64,000 nt of DNA. Source: Sphaerolaimus hirsutus. Taxonomy: Eukaryota > Nematoda > Chromadorea > Monhysterida > Sphaerolaimidae. The position numbers were made by a program, and so were the translations under genes. Of the stretch, positions 1 through 11,360 are shown in pieces (the stretch's first letter is position 1; each line of letters begins with the position of its first letter). The notes under the pieces were generated by a model, which saw only the letters and a program-made list of their open reading frames with translations, did not search any database and was not told the origin of the DNA. The stretch is from contig OZ038453.1 of the NCBI GenBank assembly GCA_964036195.1, positions 17,769,206-17,833,205 on the forward strand, in the 5' to 3' direction.

Positions 1-167
1 TATATTTATGCTGAAAATAGCATGATTTTTTATGTCCATTGCATGACTCTACAAGTGGTATATTTTGTAAACAATTTCTTTATTTCATATACAATTTGAA
101 GCACAATAAAATGATTTTTACTGGATTCTGAATCAGGATCTCTTTGATAAAATTATTTATTTTCCAG

Positions 168-1527
168 TTCTCAGGACTTAACAGAGACTTGCCAAATGAG
201 ATAAATTTGCTCACATTGGAACAGTGGCAAACTAGTAGAAGTGTTTTAATCAGACTGGAAAATGTGTTTCAAGGGAATGAAGGAAAATGGGCTAAAAATG
301 TTTCCGTGGATCTGAGTGTGGGTATTTTCAGATACTTAAATGGGGTGCACACACTAGTTCACTAAAGGAAAAATAACAATTTGGTAAACTTATTTTCCAG
401 CTTCTGAGCGCATTTGAGTTCACCGGAATGTTCATCAAGTACAGTTCACGGAGATGAAAAATAACACATTCTAGTAAACTCAGATGCGCTCAGAAACTGA
501 AAAATCAGTTCACGATACTCTTAGTTTACCATAAGTAAACTAGTGTGGACAGCACCAGTATTTATGTGGTGCCTTTAAAAAACAATGACATATTTCTTAT
601 CAGGGACTATTCACCACATTTGAAGTTTCTACATGCAAACAATTAACTCTGAGTGCAAATAGACTGTTGTGCGAAAGACAAAGGCTGAAATGGAAGCATG
701 AAATGCAAAATGAAGACGTTGACACTGAAACTGATGGTTGTGCGGAATGGCAAAATCACACTGGACAATTTTCAGGTGGCGATGGTGAGTGCAGCAACAC
801 AAAAGTGTAGAGCCATAGTAGCAGGGGTCTCCAAGGGCGGGGGGGGGGGGGTTGGGGGGGGGTTACCCCCCAAATCGCCCAGCTATCTACCCACCCGGAG
901 CAATTTTTGAGAAATTTTGCCAAAATTGTTGCTCAAAATCGCTACTCTGCATGCCTTTTTATAGATTTTCATCTCCAAAATCGTTAGTACATGTTCATTG
1001 TTGCCTATTTTCGGCTATTTTGGCTATATATGAGCAAATATACTTATTTTTAGCCATTTTTCACCTACTTTGAGCGCTTTTTCTACCCTTTCTTTCTTCT
1101 ACAGCCCGAAACAGCCTATATATTGAACCCCCGCGAACCCTCCCCCCAGAAAATTTTTCAGCTATCTCTCCGGAGGAGCGATTGTCTATCCATCCAACCC
1201 CCCAGAGGGCAAAATCTAGGAGACCCCTGCATAGTAGTGCTGTAAAAGCGCCATGGCGCTTCTGGCGCTTGCCGCCATACTTTTAGAAAGCGCCATGGCA
1301 CTCTTGAAATATGACATGGCGCTATGGGTGTGAAAAGCGCCCTTGGCGTTTGGCACCAAAGTTTCGGTTCCAAATTCTAGGTAAAATGGCTATTTTACAT
1401 GTAACTTTTTACCTGATTACCTATATCATTTCTTCTTCCAGAAAACTCCAATGAAGAAAGTAGACTGGTCTACGTTCTAAAACCAATGGATATCGTTACA
1501 TTGCAGTGCGAAATAAAAGCAAAATAG
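168..1527 (+). CDS. MAN2B1-like: Lysosomal alpha-mannosidase, C-terminal exons (gene enters from the left edge)
   Basis: Glycoside hydrolase family 38 enzyme that trims mannose from N-glycans in lysosomes; only the last three exons are present. Exons: 168-317, 604-784, 1442-1527 (TAG at 1525). The first encodes FSGLNRDLPNEINLLTLEQW, matching the family's C-terminal F-S-x-L-x-R-D-L-P..HLLTL segment, and runs on to a DLS/GLFTTFEV junction like the family's NLRDLFSTF. The second carries LTLSANRLLCERQRLKWKHE. The last includes LKPMDIVTLQ, like the usual PMEIRTF close to the C terminus. Phases agree: exon 1 ends between codons, and exon 2 ends one base into a codon completed by AA of exon 3. The catalytic domain lies outside the window. 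Intron 1 holds a foldback (344-556) and intron 2 a hAT element (822-1229). Confidence 0.88.
344..556. repeat. Foldback element, CACACTAGTT family, in mannosidase intron 1
   Basis: Inverted ends GGTGCACACACTAGTTCACT and AGTAAACTAGTGTGGACAGC face each other, with further complementary segments inside (TGAGCGCATTTGAGTTCAC against GATGCGCTCAG). Related foldbacks lie at 10927-11075 and 20035-20240. No transposase and no clear target duplication. Confidence 0.7.
822..1229. mobile_element. hAT-like non-autonomous element, TIR CAGGGGTCTC, 8-bp TSD CATAGTAG
   Basis: The ends CAGGGGTCTCCAAG and CTAGGAGACCCCTG are inverted, and CATAGTAG occurs at 814-821 and again at 1230-1237. It has G and C runs near the left end and repeated blocks such as CCCAGCTATCTACC. 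The same family occurs at 37000-37533 with its own perfect TSD. It lies in a mannosidase intron. Confidence 0.9.
1238..1370. repeat. GGCGCC-type repeat fragment
   Basis: Dense GCGCCATGGCGC words like those of the TAGTGATGG elements at 23470-24463, 34292-35195 and 57596-58254, but without recognisable ends. It adjoins the hAT copy in mannosidase intron 2. Confidence 0.6.
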
Positions 1528-1665
1528 TTGATTTACACGTTTGATTTTGTGCCCTTCTACATACACGAGTGTGATTGACAATGAAGGTAAATACTAAATT
1601 CGTATTAGTCCATATCCACTATTTAATCAAATCATTTAAATTGAAATTTTGGTTTTGAAATTTTG

Positions 1666-1671
1666 AATAAA
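1666..1671 (+). promoter_or_regulatory. Candidate polyadenylation signal AATAAA of the alpha-mannosidase gene
   Basis: The first AATAAA after the TAG stop, about 140 bases downstream, with AT-rich sequence around it. Placed by position and consensus only. Confidence 0.5.
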
Positions 1672-2344
1672 AATTGCTTCTCGTCGGAAAAAAACTCGCA
1701 GCACAGCAGCACTGTTTCCATAAATGGTATTCTAACGTTTTTGAGGTAAAAAACGATTTGCAATACTAAAAAACGACTCGAAATAATGTAAATAAACCAC
1801 TGTGTGCATATATAAATTTTTCACTCTAAAAAACATTTTCGATTGCAAACATTTTTCTGCATCCGAGCGTTTATACCGGTGCCAAAAACTTTATGTAAAA
1901 TACCGTATTTCATCGAAATACACCCAGGGGTTTATTATTTTAACGTTTTAGGTGATAATTGGGGACTTTCATTCCAAAAGTTAACATATCCAGATTTTTC
2001 GATTTTTCAAAATCGCATTTTAAAGTTTGGCGCTGGCCCGGCAGCGCCATGTTTGGGCGACAAAGCTTGCCCTGCACTTTTCAGATATCTCGGACATTTG
2101 TCTACAATTTTTGTGTCCCTAAATTTTGTCGGCTGATAAATATTTTGGGAGTTATGTCATATTTTGTAAACCACCCAAAATAAGGAGTAAATTTGAAAAT
2201 TTGAACTTGAAATGTAAATAACTTCCTAACGGTGCATCGCAGGGCAAAACCAATTACACCACTGAGAAGCCCTTTTCGAGAAGTACACAAACCTAAATTT
2301 TCATATCTGTATTTATACCCGTACTCGATTTATAGAGCAAAATA

Positions 2345-2590
2345 TATTTGGAAATTCACGTATGCACATTTGGAAATGAAACTTTTTTTTGTATGGGAAA
2401 TCCGGCCGGCTCTTCGCGAGCGATCCGGAGCACGCGTGCACTTTTGGAAATGAAACTATTTTTTGGATATGTGCACTTATGAAATGAAACTCCGGTGGTC
2501 CGACATGGATATGTGCACTTACGAAATGAAAGTCCTATTTTTCATAGGGGATCTGAGATGGATATGTGCACTTTCGATATGAAAATTGTG
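2345..2590. repeat. Degenerate minisatellite built on ATGTGCACTT..GAAATGAAACT
   Basis: Five or so diverged units of a GTGCACTT-(T/A)nGAAATGAAA word at irregular 40-60 base spacing, in the intergenic stretch between the mannosidase and GTPase genes. The sequence before it (1672-2344) shows nothing recognisable. Confidence 0.6.
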
Positions 2591-2789
2591 ATTTTTCTGA
2601 AAAACGGTACCACTGTATCTCGGGAACGAAATGGACTATAACACTAATTTTTTTACCAAAATGGGCAGAATTATACGTGGATGTCGAATCCACAGCTAAC
2701 TCGATTTTTCTGGATTTGGCACTTGTGAACTTTTGGAACGGATGTCCCCAATTACGTATTTCACCAGAAATTTCATGAAAGTCCATGAC

Positions 2790-3593
2790 CAGGGTTGGCA
2801 AAATGCCAGAAAAAAACAAAAATAAAATAAAAATAAAATGGAAAATTTAAGAATGAAATGAAATGGAAAATTTCAACAAAAAACATAAAAATTCGTATTT
2901 TTTTTGTAAAATTGTATAATTTTTTTTTGTAAATTAGTAATATTTTTTTTGTAATTTTTTTGTCCTGTTGTTTGAGTTTCTACCTGTTTTTTTCATGGAA
3001 CTGGGGGCAGTCACAAGCTTCGTAAAGTGTCAAATGTCATGTAAAATGTCATGCAAGTGTCAATTGTCATGACAAATATAAATTAAAGTGTCAATTGTCA
3101 AGCAAATTGTATCCAAATTTTATGTTTTGTATCCAAAATTGATGTTTTGTATCCAAATCTTGTTGTTTTGGAATCCAAGTCTTACGTTGACATTTAGATA
3201 CAAAAAATATATGATTTGGATACAAAACATAAGCTTTGGATACAAAAACATAGTATTTGGATACACAATTTACACTTTGCATGACATTTGTCATGTCAGT
3301 TGCCACTTTGCTGACATTTGCGATGACAATTGACACTTAACTTAACATTTGTCATGACACTTGACACTTAATGATGACCTTTTTCTGGCCTTGCATGCAT
3401 GATTCCGATTTTTTGTAAAATTTTTGTAGATTTTTTTTGTAAAATGGTGTCATTTTATTTTTTAATGACTTTTGGGAATAAAATAAAATAAAATAAAACA
3501 ATAATAAAATTAAATAAAACAAGAATAAAATAAAAATAAAATACAAATTTTCATACAATTTGTATACAAATAATTTTTATAAAACCAACCCTG
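2790..3593. mobile_element. hAT-like element, CAGGGTTGGCAAAAT family, TSD TCCATGAC
   Basis: The ends are CAGGGTTGGC and CCAACCCTG, flanked by TCCATGAC at 2782-2789 and 3594-3601. Inside are AAAATAAAAT arrays at both ends, then words such as AAAATGTCATGCAAGTGTC and GGATACAAAACATAAG in inverted halves. Relatives: 22871-33580 (with insertions), 24555-25342, 48389-49400 and 51847-52863. No coding capacity. Confidence 0.92.
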
Positions 3594-3601
3594 TCCATGA
3601 C

Positions 3602-4338
3602 CAATTTGTTGATATCAAAAAAAAATCCTAGTCAGATTTGAAGAAATATAAGGAACAAATATGTTGAAATATGATGCATAAACATGTGCCCTGAAATATC
3701 CGATGACAAAAATAAATTTCAATTAAGATTTTTACGGTGACTCATCAGTCGATGGTGACGCAAACTGACACGGAAAATGATAAATTCACGAATAAATGAA
3801 TGCATAAAGAAACTTCATCGATGATTCATTTCATGTGATTCAAGATGATAAAAATAGATGCGCAAATAAAAAGTGACCAATTTACGTTACCGAATGTGTA
3901 ACAGATGTGCAAAATTTCTATCGTTAAAATGCATGAGTGCACAAATTAGGTGGAAACAGTTGTACTTTTTTACAGATATGAATATCGAGTATTTATCGGG
4001 TTATATGGCAACTTCCCAATGAATACTGGACAAAAACGGTTGTTTAAATTTCTAAATTTTATGAGAAAAACAGCCGAGTAAATTTGTTCATTAAGATTCT
4101 TTGAAAATTGTTTTTATTGTACTGGATGAACGAGTGTGTACACTGAAAAATAAAAAAATGTGTAACCCAATATGGTTTCGCTTTGTCCCGGATTTTTAAT
4201 CCCTTTTCAAAAATTAAAACTTCACCCATACTTCCAGATTTTGTACTAATCTAACATGTCATTCCAATCACTTAGCTAATCATATTCATTTTCCATCGAT
4301 ACAAGAAAACACGAAAAAGTCACTTAAAACACCGTAAA
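3602..4338. other. 5' flank of the GTPase gene, nothing specific seen
   Basis: AT-rich single-copy-looking DNA between the hAT copy and the GTPase start codon. The promoter and 5' UTR should lie here, but no TATA box or initiator stands out. Confidence 0.4.
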
Positions 4339-7300
4339 ATGTCGGCGCCAAGCAGACAGATAAAATGTGTTGTTGTTGGAGATGGAACGGTGGGAAAAAC
4401 TTGTATGCTGATTTCCTACACAACTGATTCTTTTCCCGTTGAATATGTGCCAACTGTGTTAGTTTCCTGTTTTTGATTGTGTTGGTCAATTGGTAAATTG
4501 CACTGAGAATGGTGTTAGTTTTTTGGGGGTTACAGATTTCCCCGTATAAAGCGTATAAAACTATATCGTCTAGAAATTACTTTAGCTTACCGTTTTTTTC
4601 CGGTGGATGAGTGTTAACATCGTTTGGTGGGTTCCTGCCGATTTACCGTACCGTTTATTGGTGGTTAATGGTCCATTATTTATTACTGTACCGTATGCTA
4701 TTTTTCGTATAGTTCACTACAGTGCGCCAAATAAAGCTTGTCACATTACCTCCGAAATCTCCACCAGAAAGTATCTATCTCGCCCTGCCCCTGTTTCCTC
4801 AAAATTCAGGTCTCAAATCAATAAATCATTGTCACTTATATATTTTCAGATTTGACAACTACAGTACGCAAATGGTCGTGGACGGGTGCACAGTCAATTT
4901 GGGACTTTGGGACACTGCGGGACAGGAGGATTATGACAGATTGAGACCTCTCAGTTATCCCCAGGTGAGGTTTCTGCGGCGGGCGTATTTTTGTGATTTT
5001 TGGGGGTCATGTATGCTTATGAAACTTTGTCCTTGATTTTCTATTTGTACTCTAATATAAGTTCTAGTTGTGCCACTTGACCTGTCAAAAGTCCAAGGAT
5101 CAAAAATAGTGACAGTGGAATGACATTTTCATTTTTACATGATTGGGACTACGGATAGCCTGTTTCAATTCATCGCATTTCACAATTTGAAAAACTTTGT
5201 TTAAAAAAACGGGCTAGTTGAAAAACATCCCTTTTTCCATCCCTAATTGAAACCGAATGATCTAGACATTGCGCTGGACTTTCATACACGTATCCGCTTG
5301 AAGACATACCCTCAAATAACCCCCACCATTTCAGACGGACGTTTTCATTCTTTGTTTTTCACTGGTGGCTCCCGTCAGTTTCGACAACGTTTTGACAAAA
5401 TGGATACCTGAAATTAGGCATCATTGTCCCGACACACCCATCGTTTTAGTCGGTAAGTTTTCGGATGGTTTTAAGTTCAAGTTTTAACTTAATTATGATA
5501 AAAAATTCCCCAAATGGTGGGAAATGCCCAAATTTCCAAATTGGGATAACATCCCAAAATTGCTGAAATCATATTTTCAATGTTTATCGTTTTTAATTAG
5601 TAAGTAAAACTGTGGCAATGGCACCTCTAGTTTTTGAGGTGTCACAGTTAGAATTGAAAATATCTCTGGGAGATTTTAAGAGAATATAAAATTTTCTGAG
5701 ATTTATATTTTTTCACGATTTTCTAGAGAGATTTAATTATATATATATTTAAATTTCAGAAAATCTCTCAAAATCTGATATTTATATTTATTTATATTTT
5801 TTCCAGGGTTTTTTGAGAGATTTAATTATATATTTTTCGTGAGAGATTTTCTGAGATTCTATTTAATCATATTTTCTAAAAATTGACGATTTTATCAATG
5901 CTAGTCACAGTTAAGACTAGGGTTGGCCGATGTTTTTTTAAACGTTTTATTTAAAAAAACGTTGTTTTATTAAGACACGAGGTCCGAAACGTTTTTTTTA
6001 AATCGGCGAAAATTTTTAGTACTAAGCCTTAGGTATTTTGTTAAATTTTTGCGCTCAATTTCACACACAATTTGACATTGGTGGTTGTTTTCATTGATTT
6101 TGTGGCATTTTTAGTATCAAAGCAACCAGTTCTATGTGCTACCATGGGTAAATAAGCCATCATATGTTGCTGTAGTATATTATGTTCAGGTAATTTGCTT
6201 CCATGTACCTCCACAATGTGTAACATCACTCCCAAAGTAACAACCTCCTTTTATAACCTTGTTTGATCACTATTCCATGCCAAACTTCACTTGAAGTCAC
6301 GAACATTCGACTATAAGACGATAAAAGAACATGTCGACAAAAAATGGACATTTTTGACACAAATCACCACTTATAATGCTATCCCATGGCTCCACAGCCA
6401 TTAAATGGTCATATATAACATCACAGAGTATTGCCACTTGTCTGATATACCTATAAATGTTGACCCAATGCCATATCTGGGGGCTTTAAAAAAACGTTTT
6501 GTTTTAAAAAAACATGGAGTTAAAAAAAACGTTTTTTTCCAACCCTAGTTGAGACTAGTTGTTGCAATTAAATCAATCTGTGGGGTTACGGAGTTGCCGC
6601 ATTTTTGTGGGGAGGCGCTCGAGAAAAAGGCGACTGCTGAGGTGGGAAGTAAAATGGCAAATGTGATATGAATTGGGAAGAAAATTGGCAAGTATGAAGT
6701 GACATGAGAAGTGAATTGAGAAAATAATTGGCAAAAGCGAAGGGAAATGGTAAGTAAATTGGCAAAAGCGAAGTAAAAAAAATATTAAATTTTTTTATTT
6801 CCCTTCGCTTTTGCCCATTTCCTTCTCAATTCAATTCACAACGCATTTGCCATTTTACTTCTCACTTCTCAATTTGCGAACTGGCCCCAGATCAACATCG
6901 TTTCACCCCCACTCCAAATTAAAAAAAACACCCAGGCACAAAATTGGATCTACGCGACGACCCTTCACACGGGCGTCAATTAGCTGCCGAGGGTCGGGCG
7001 CCGATAAATCGAAATCACGGGGCCAAAATGGCCGGAAAAATTCGGGCCGCCAGATATTTGGAATGTTCCGCTTTGACACAGCAGGGGTTGAGTCAGGTTT
7101 GTTTGTGGAATTTTTATGCTGTGGTTTGCTTTGTGCGTGCATTTTTTAAGTTGCGATATTACTGTTCTCATAGGCTTCCAATTGTCTTATATAACCTGGC
7201 CAGTGGTATGGCCAGGATTTTTGAGGGGGGTAGATTGTATACGGAGCCCGGTGGATGGGGGGGCGCCCCCCCAAATGTGGTCCGTATGATAGTGCAATGG

Positions 7301-7838
7301 AGTTATGGCGCTGGCGCCATTCGTAGGCGCCGCGTCATGACATAATTGGCGCCAATTTCTACTAAACAAGAACGAAAATGTACCTAAATGACTGAAAATC
7401 GGGCAACATTTGGTCATTTGTAGCGGGATTTACACTAAAATAAAGATAAGACAGGTTGAGAACGAAAGAAATGAGCGCCAGCGCGCAAAATTTCTCAACT
7501 ACCTACAAAATCGATATAGAAAAGTGCCATTCCCGGCATTTTTTCGGTCTGACCCGGGAAGGGGGGGGGGGTCGAACTCCCAGTACTTATTCGTTGTTTG
7601 TAACGTACGCAGAAGTCGAAAAATGCAGCAATAACCCGACACGTATAAGCGTCTATAGACTTATTTATAAGTATTTAGATGGTGTAAGTAAAGTTGGTCC
7701 TGGTATAAGTTTCAAAGCAGCATTTAAAAACCGTTCATTCTAACTGTGACAAACACTTTGCAGGTTTTCGAGGAGGCAGTGCGAGCAGTTTTGAGACCGC
7801 CCCCCACCCGTCAAAAGAGATCATGTGTCATAGTTTGA
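4339..7838 (+). CDS. Rac/Mig-2/RhoG-like Rho-family GTPase, 5 exons, complete
   Basis: Membrane-anchored GTP/GDP switch for actin dynamics. Exons 4339-4457, 4850-4964, 5335-5452, 6936-7096, 7764-7838 (TGA at 7836), phases 2, 2, 1, 0, total 195 codons. Visible motifs: P-loop GDGTVGKT (residues 14-21), switch I with YVPTVFDNYS and Thr39, switch [11 protein letters not shown] (61-69), base-recognition TKLD (119-122), SAL (162-164), a C-terminal basic patch and CAAX box CVIV (192-195) predicting geranylgeranylation. The start [16 protein letters not shown] fits the Mig-2/Mtl/RhoG branch better than classical Rac (which opens [12 protein letters not shown]). Oddities: Val34 where Rac has Gly in FPGEY, and an insert region a few residues shorter than in Rac. 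Intron 3 carries a hAT element (5918-6547) and a snapback repeat before exon 4. The exact subfamily is uncertain. Confidence 0.92.
5630..5905. repeat. AT-rich repeats of AGAGATTT / AAATCTCT in intron 3
   Basis: The words GAGAGATTT, AAATCTCTC and TTTCTGAGAT recur in both orientations, giving weak self-complementarity. No element ends could be defined. Confidence 0.45.
5918..6547. mobile_element. hAT-like element, TAGGGTTGGCC family with AAAACG arrays, TSD GTTRAGAC
   Basis: TAGGGTTGGCCGATG at the left and TTCCAACCCTA at the right; flanks GTTAAGAC (5910-5917) and GTTGAGAC (6548-6555) differ at one base. AAAAACGTTTTTT words crowd both ends. The core (CATTGGTGGTTGTTTTCATT, CTACCATGGGTAAATAAGC) is shared with 12439-12932, 17467-18133 and 19009-20029. 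It lies in the GTPase intron. Confidence 0.9.
6575..6890. repeat. Snapback MITE with AAATGGCAAAAGCGAAG words, next to GTPase exon 4
   Basis: The left half repeats AAGTAAAATGGCAAA and AAATTGGCAAAAGCGAAG; the right half gives their complements (CTTCGCTTTTGCC, GCCATTTTACTTCTCA) and ends TTTGCGAACTGGCC. A better preserved relative is at 55608-55841. It ends about 45 bases before the exon 4 acceptor. Confidence 0.65.
7200..7760. repeat. Mosaic of element fragments in GTPase intron 4
   Basis: It starts CAGTGGTATGGCCAGGA, like the CAGTGGCGTAGCCAGG end of 19133-19509, and passes through GGCGCC words. It then continues as GTACGCAGAAGTCGAAAAATG..TATAAGTATTTAGATGGT, the core of the C/G-run elements at 11361-11778 and 22345-22480. 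No complete element could be bounded. Confidence 0.6.
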
Positions 7839-7868
7839 TATTTGCTTAGAAAAATGGTAAAGTTTCTA

Positions 7869-7874
7869 ATTAAA
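7869..7874 (+). promoter_or_regulatory. Candidate polyadenylation signal (ATTAAA variant) of the GTPase gene
   Basis: ATTAAA about 30 bases past the TGA stop. Weak, based on position and hexamer only. Confidence 0.3.
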
Positions 7875-8104
7875 ATGTGTAATTATGATTTTATGATGTC
7901 ATTGCTAGCTTGGCATCCACATTTTTAGATCATTTTTTTGCTAATATTTACCTTGTCTGTTCCGGAATTTGAGAGCTGTGGTTTGAAGATGAAAATACCG
8001 AATAATCTCATCTTAATTCGTCTCTTATTATTGTGTCCCCATGTAAATACGTCGAATATTCGACAATGTAACTATAATGATGTATTTAATTCCGGAGCAA
8101 ACCA

Positions 8105-8270
8105 GTTGCCACTCCCAGACACTGTAAAATGTCAAATGTCATGCAAAGTTAAAAAGTCATGTTAAAAGCCCTGGAAAATGGCAAACGACAGGTAGAAAAA
8201 GCATAAAAATTCGCTATTTTCCCGCTATAAAAATTCGCTTTTTCCAGGGCCTGGGAGTGCCCCAGTATTA
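8105..8270. repeat. Short foldback (TGTCAAATGTCATGCAAAG family)
   Basis: CCACTCCCAGACACTG at the left pairs with CAGGGCCTGGGAGTG at the right, and AAAATTCGCTATTTT is locally palindromic. Same style as 8615-8800 and 10667-10820. Confidence 0.6.
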
Positions 8271-8614
8271 CTAGCGCACATTGCTAATATCGTTCACATG
8301 GTGGTTCACTTCTTTTTATCTAATTGGCGCATGAGACATTTAATTATGTTTCTTGTGTCAATACCGCATTATGACAAGTGACACATTTCTGTTAAATTGA
8401 CACTTTTTCGGTATCGTGGTTTGTTAGAAACCATGTCTAGCGGCAGACTACACCGACTTTAGAAAGTTTGAACATAATTTTATTTGTCAGTGTAAAAGCA
8501 GTTGAACCACGATGAATAAATTGCAAATAAACCCCCATAATGATTAGGAACGCAATCCCCACCATATTCATGTAAACTAACGGATATTTAGTATTCAGTT
8601 TGACGCCCAAACCG

Positions 8615-8800
8615 GGTGCCAATCCCAGACCCTGTAAAGAGCCCTGTAAAATGTCAAATGTTATGCAAAGTGTCAAAAGTCATGGAAAATGCCCCGCAAA
8701 ATACACAACTCGGTTGCCATTTTGCAAGGCATTTTCCATGACTTTTGACACTTTGCGTGACATTTTACAGGGCATTTTACGGGGTATCCAGGACTGCCCC
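8615..8800. repeat. Foldback with a near-perfect long hairpin
   Basis: The left arm, CCCTGTAAAATGTCAAATG..CAAAGTGTCAAAAGTCATGGAAAATGCC (8633-8694), is answered by GGCATTTTCCATGACTTTTG..GACATTTTACAGGGC (8729-8774) around a loop of roughly 35 bases. The words resemble those inside the CAGGGTTGG hAT family. Probably a MITE; a small-RNA precursor is possible but untested. Confidence 0.7.
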
Positions 8801-8801
8801 C

Positions 8802-10030
8802 GAATTGCATTGTTTACACGTAAATGAATTTTGTGGCAACATCACCAGGGAATGAGAAGACTTTTTACTACTTTTTTAAAATTGAAGCGATTTTTTCAAA
8901 ACTTTGAAAAACGGGGTCGTTGAAAAACTTTTTTCCATCCCTGTCCCTAATCATTACATTATTATAGCATTCAGTATTTAGACACTATGGTTGTTGCCTA
9001 CTGATTTTCCAACTTTTTGGTACTTAATTGCAGGGTGATTTACAGTTAGAGAGGTATTGTTCCCATTTTCTATTGTGTGAGTGACCAAAATACATATTCT
9101 TATTTTTTCTTTCTCGAAAATTTCTTTTTTCAAGTTTCTTTGCTATTTTTCTTATTTAAATAGCAGTAGAGTGAATTTTATGTCAGTTAAATATCTCAGT
9201 TCCAAAACAGTAAATATGATTGTGCCATTGTTTTATAGGAGTGTTTTTTATTGAAATATATCAAAATCAAAGGAAATTAAGATTCCACATTTTTATTAGT
9301 CATGATTTTGGATATCGCCTGCCTAGGGATTAATGAAGTTCCTTGATCTAAAATCCATTTATAAATTGTTGTCATTATTGAAATTAGATGGAACCAGTTT
9401 AATGCAACAAATAATATATTTTTTTGCTTTTTGGTCAAGGAGCTTCAGTTTGAATCACAGTTTGAAATTTTAAACGCTCAAATATGGCTATAGTGGACAT
9501 TTTTGCTGTGCGTGAGATGTGGGGCCTTTTCATTTAATTTTGCATGCCAACTGAAATTTCACAAATTTTTATGACAAACCTCGTATTCACCATAATTGCT
9601 CAGTTATGACCCAAGGAATTTTCTGTAAGATTTCCCCAAATTTTTTTTAGGAGACTGGTAGTTTTCTAACCTTGATGGTTTCGATAACTGAGCAAATAAT
9701 GTTTCCCATGTTAAAAAAAACATTTTTACCATTTCAGACTGCATTTTTATGAAAATTTGTCCAATTTATCGCTTTTGGTCAATTTCTTGCTTAACTTCAT
9801 CGGCATTTCATAAGAATCAAAACTAATATTTATTTGTGTATAAATTCGATTGTGTACAATTTTTCTGTGTAAAACTTTTACGGTGCCCTGAATCGCCGAG
9901 CTTCCTAGCTTTCATTTGAGTTGCAATTTTTTCCCTTATGTAGTTTAAGATATATTCATTTGTTGAAAATAATTGTGTGAAGAAATTTTATTGATGCGTA
10001 CCCTTGACGTGTCTGTATTCATACTTTGGA
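8802..10030. other. Featureless AT-rich intergenic DNA
   Basis: No coding exon, inverted repeat or element end could be supported here. Confidence 0.4.
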
Positions 10031-10039
10031 ACGTACATA

Positions 10040-10336
10040 TCGTATTTGCTTGAATAATCCCCGTGGGGGATTATTATTTCGCCAGACTTTTTTTAGGGGG
10101 CAACTATTCGAGGGGGGGAATTATTATTTCGTCAAAATGTTGGAGCATTTTTATATCATGTCAATTCACGCAATGTGCTTTTTTAACACAAAAACGTGCC
10201 ATTTTTGTTAAAATTTGGTACAACTAACTGATGAAATATCTTTAACGGGGGGATTATTCGAGGGGGGAATTATTATTTCCTCACTCGTCTTACAGGGGGG
10301 ATTATTCAAGGGGGGGAACTATTCAAGCAAATACGG
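10040..10336. mobile_element. TA-flanked C/G-run MITE, TIR (T/C)CGTATTTGCTTGAATA
   Basis: TCGTATTTGCTTGAATAATC at the left is inverted as ACTATTCAAGCAAATACGG at the right, and TA lies immediately outside both ends (10038-10039, 10337-10338). The sequence repeats GGGGGATTATT blocks near each end. TA duplication suggests a Tc1/mariner-type transposase in trans; none is encoded here. Confidence 0.82.
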
Positions 10337-10666
10337 TAAATACATGGGTTGGTACATTTGCACATGCAAGACTGAATTTGCAAGAATATTTAGCCGCTAG
10401 ACGATTTAACCTACGATCAGCTAGTGAATATTTGTCGACACAGTTGTCTGATAGGAGAATTTTTTAATAGAAATTTCAACAAAGTTTTCACTCAAAATCG
10501 CGAATTTTCATCCGCACTTTAAAAATCACTAGTTCATGCGCTTCAGTGTCTATTCTCAGCTAATCTTGGTTATATACGTCCCTACATTTTCGAGCGATTT
10601 CTTATCAACCCAACCATTGCAAGAGATTCAAATCTACAAGAGCCCTGTGTCGACATTTACATGCTG

Positions 10667-10820
10667 GTGTCAATCCCACACCCTATAAAATGTCAAAAGT
10701 CATGGAAAATGCCCTGCAAAATGGCAAACGTACGTTTGGCATTTTGCAGGGCATTCTATCCATAACTTTTGACACTTCGCATGTCATTTGACATCTTACC
10801 GGGTCTGGAAGTGGCCCCTG
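10667..10820. repeat. Foldback hairpin around CAAACGTACGTTTG
   Basis: AAATGTCAAAAGTCATGGAA, then AAATGCCCTGCAAAATGGC, lead to a central CAAACGTACGTTTG. The complements follow: GCATTTTGCAGGGCATTC and CATAACTTTTGACA. Same family as 8615-8800, with almost no loop. Confidence 0.72.
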
Positions 10821-10926
10821 AGTACCTTAACTCGTGATATAAAAGCGCCAAGCCGCTGGCGCCTGACGCTGTCGTCACAGCGAAAAGCACATGTAGTTTT
10901 TTGCTCTGGCGCCATTGACCCTGGTG

Positions 10927-11075
10927 TACAATGGGCCCACACACTAGTTGATATCGACACCAAATGTCAACTGGTTCCGATCCCGATTCAAAGCTTGCTG
11001 ACGAGTCGACAAACCGGGATCGGAACCAGTTGACATTTGGTGTCGATGTCAACTGGTGTGTGTGTGAGGCAAATG
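10927..11075. repeat. Foldback, CACACTAGTTGA family
   Basis: Left arm CACACACTAGTTGATATCGA then CACCAAATGTCAACTGGTTC; right arm GAACCAGTTGACATTTGGTG then TCGATGTCAACTGGTGTGTG. Arms of about 60 bases face each other around CAAAGCTTGCTGACGAG. It is surrounded by GGCGCC words (10850-10920, 11076-11100). Confidence 0.8.
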
Positions 11076-11360
11076 GCGCCAAATTCCGGGCGCTTTTTAC
11101 ATGATTAACATTACCGCACTGTTTGTTGCATAATGAGTAGCCTCGTAATTGTTTTATATATAGTTTTGTGGCAACTTCCATTGTCGGCGTGAGATTAGAA
11201 TGTATTTTACGGCAATTTATACAAATAAAGTCAAAGCGCAATTTTTGCTTGAAAACCTTTTTCGCATCATTTCAAACGAGGTCTTTTTCCCACCACCCAT
11301 GCGCGTGTTTCTTATGATGTGATGTTTCTCTGTCGAGGTTTGGTTGAAGTTCGATGTTTA

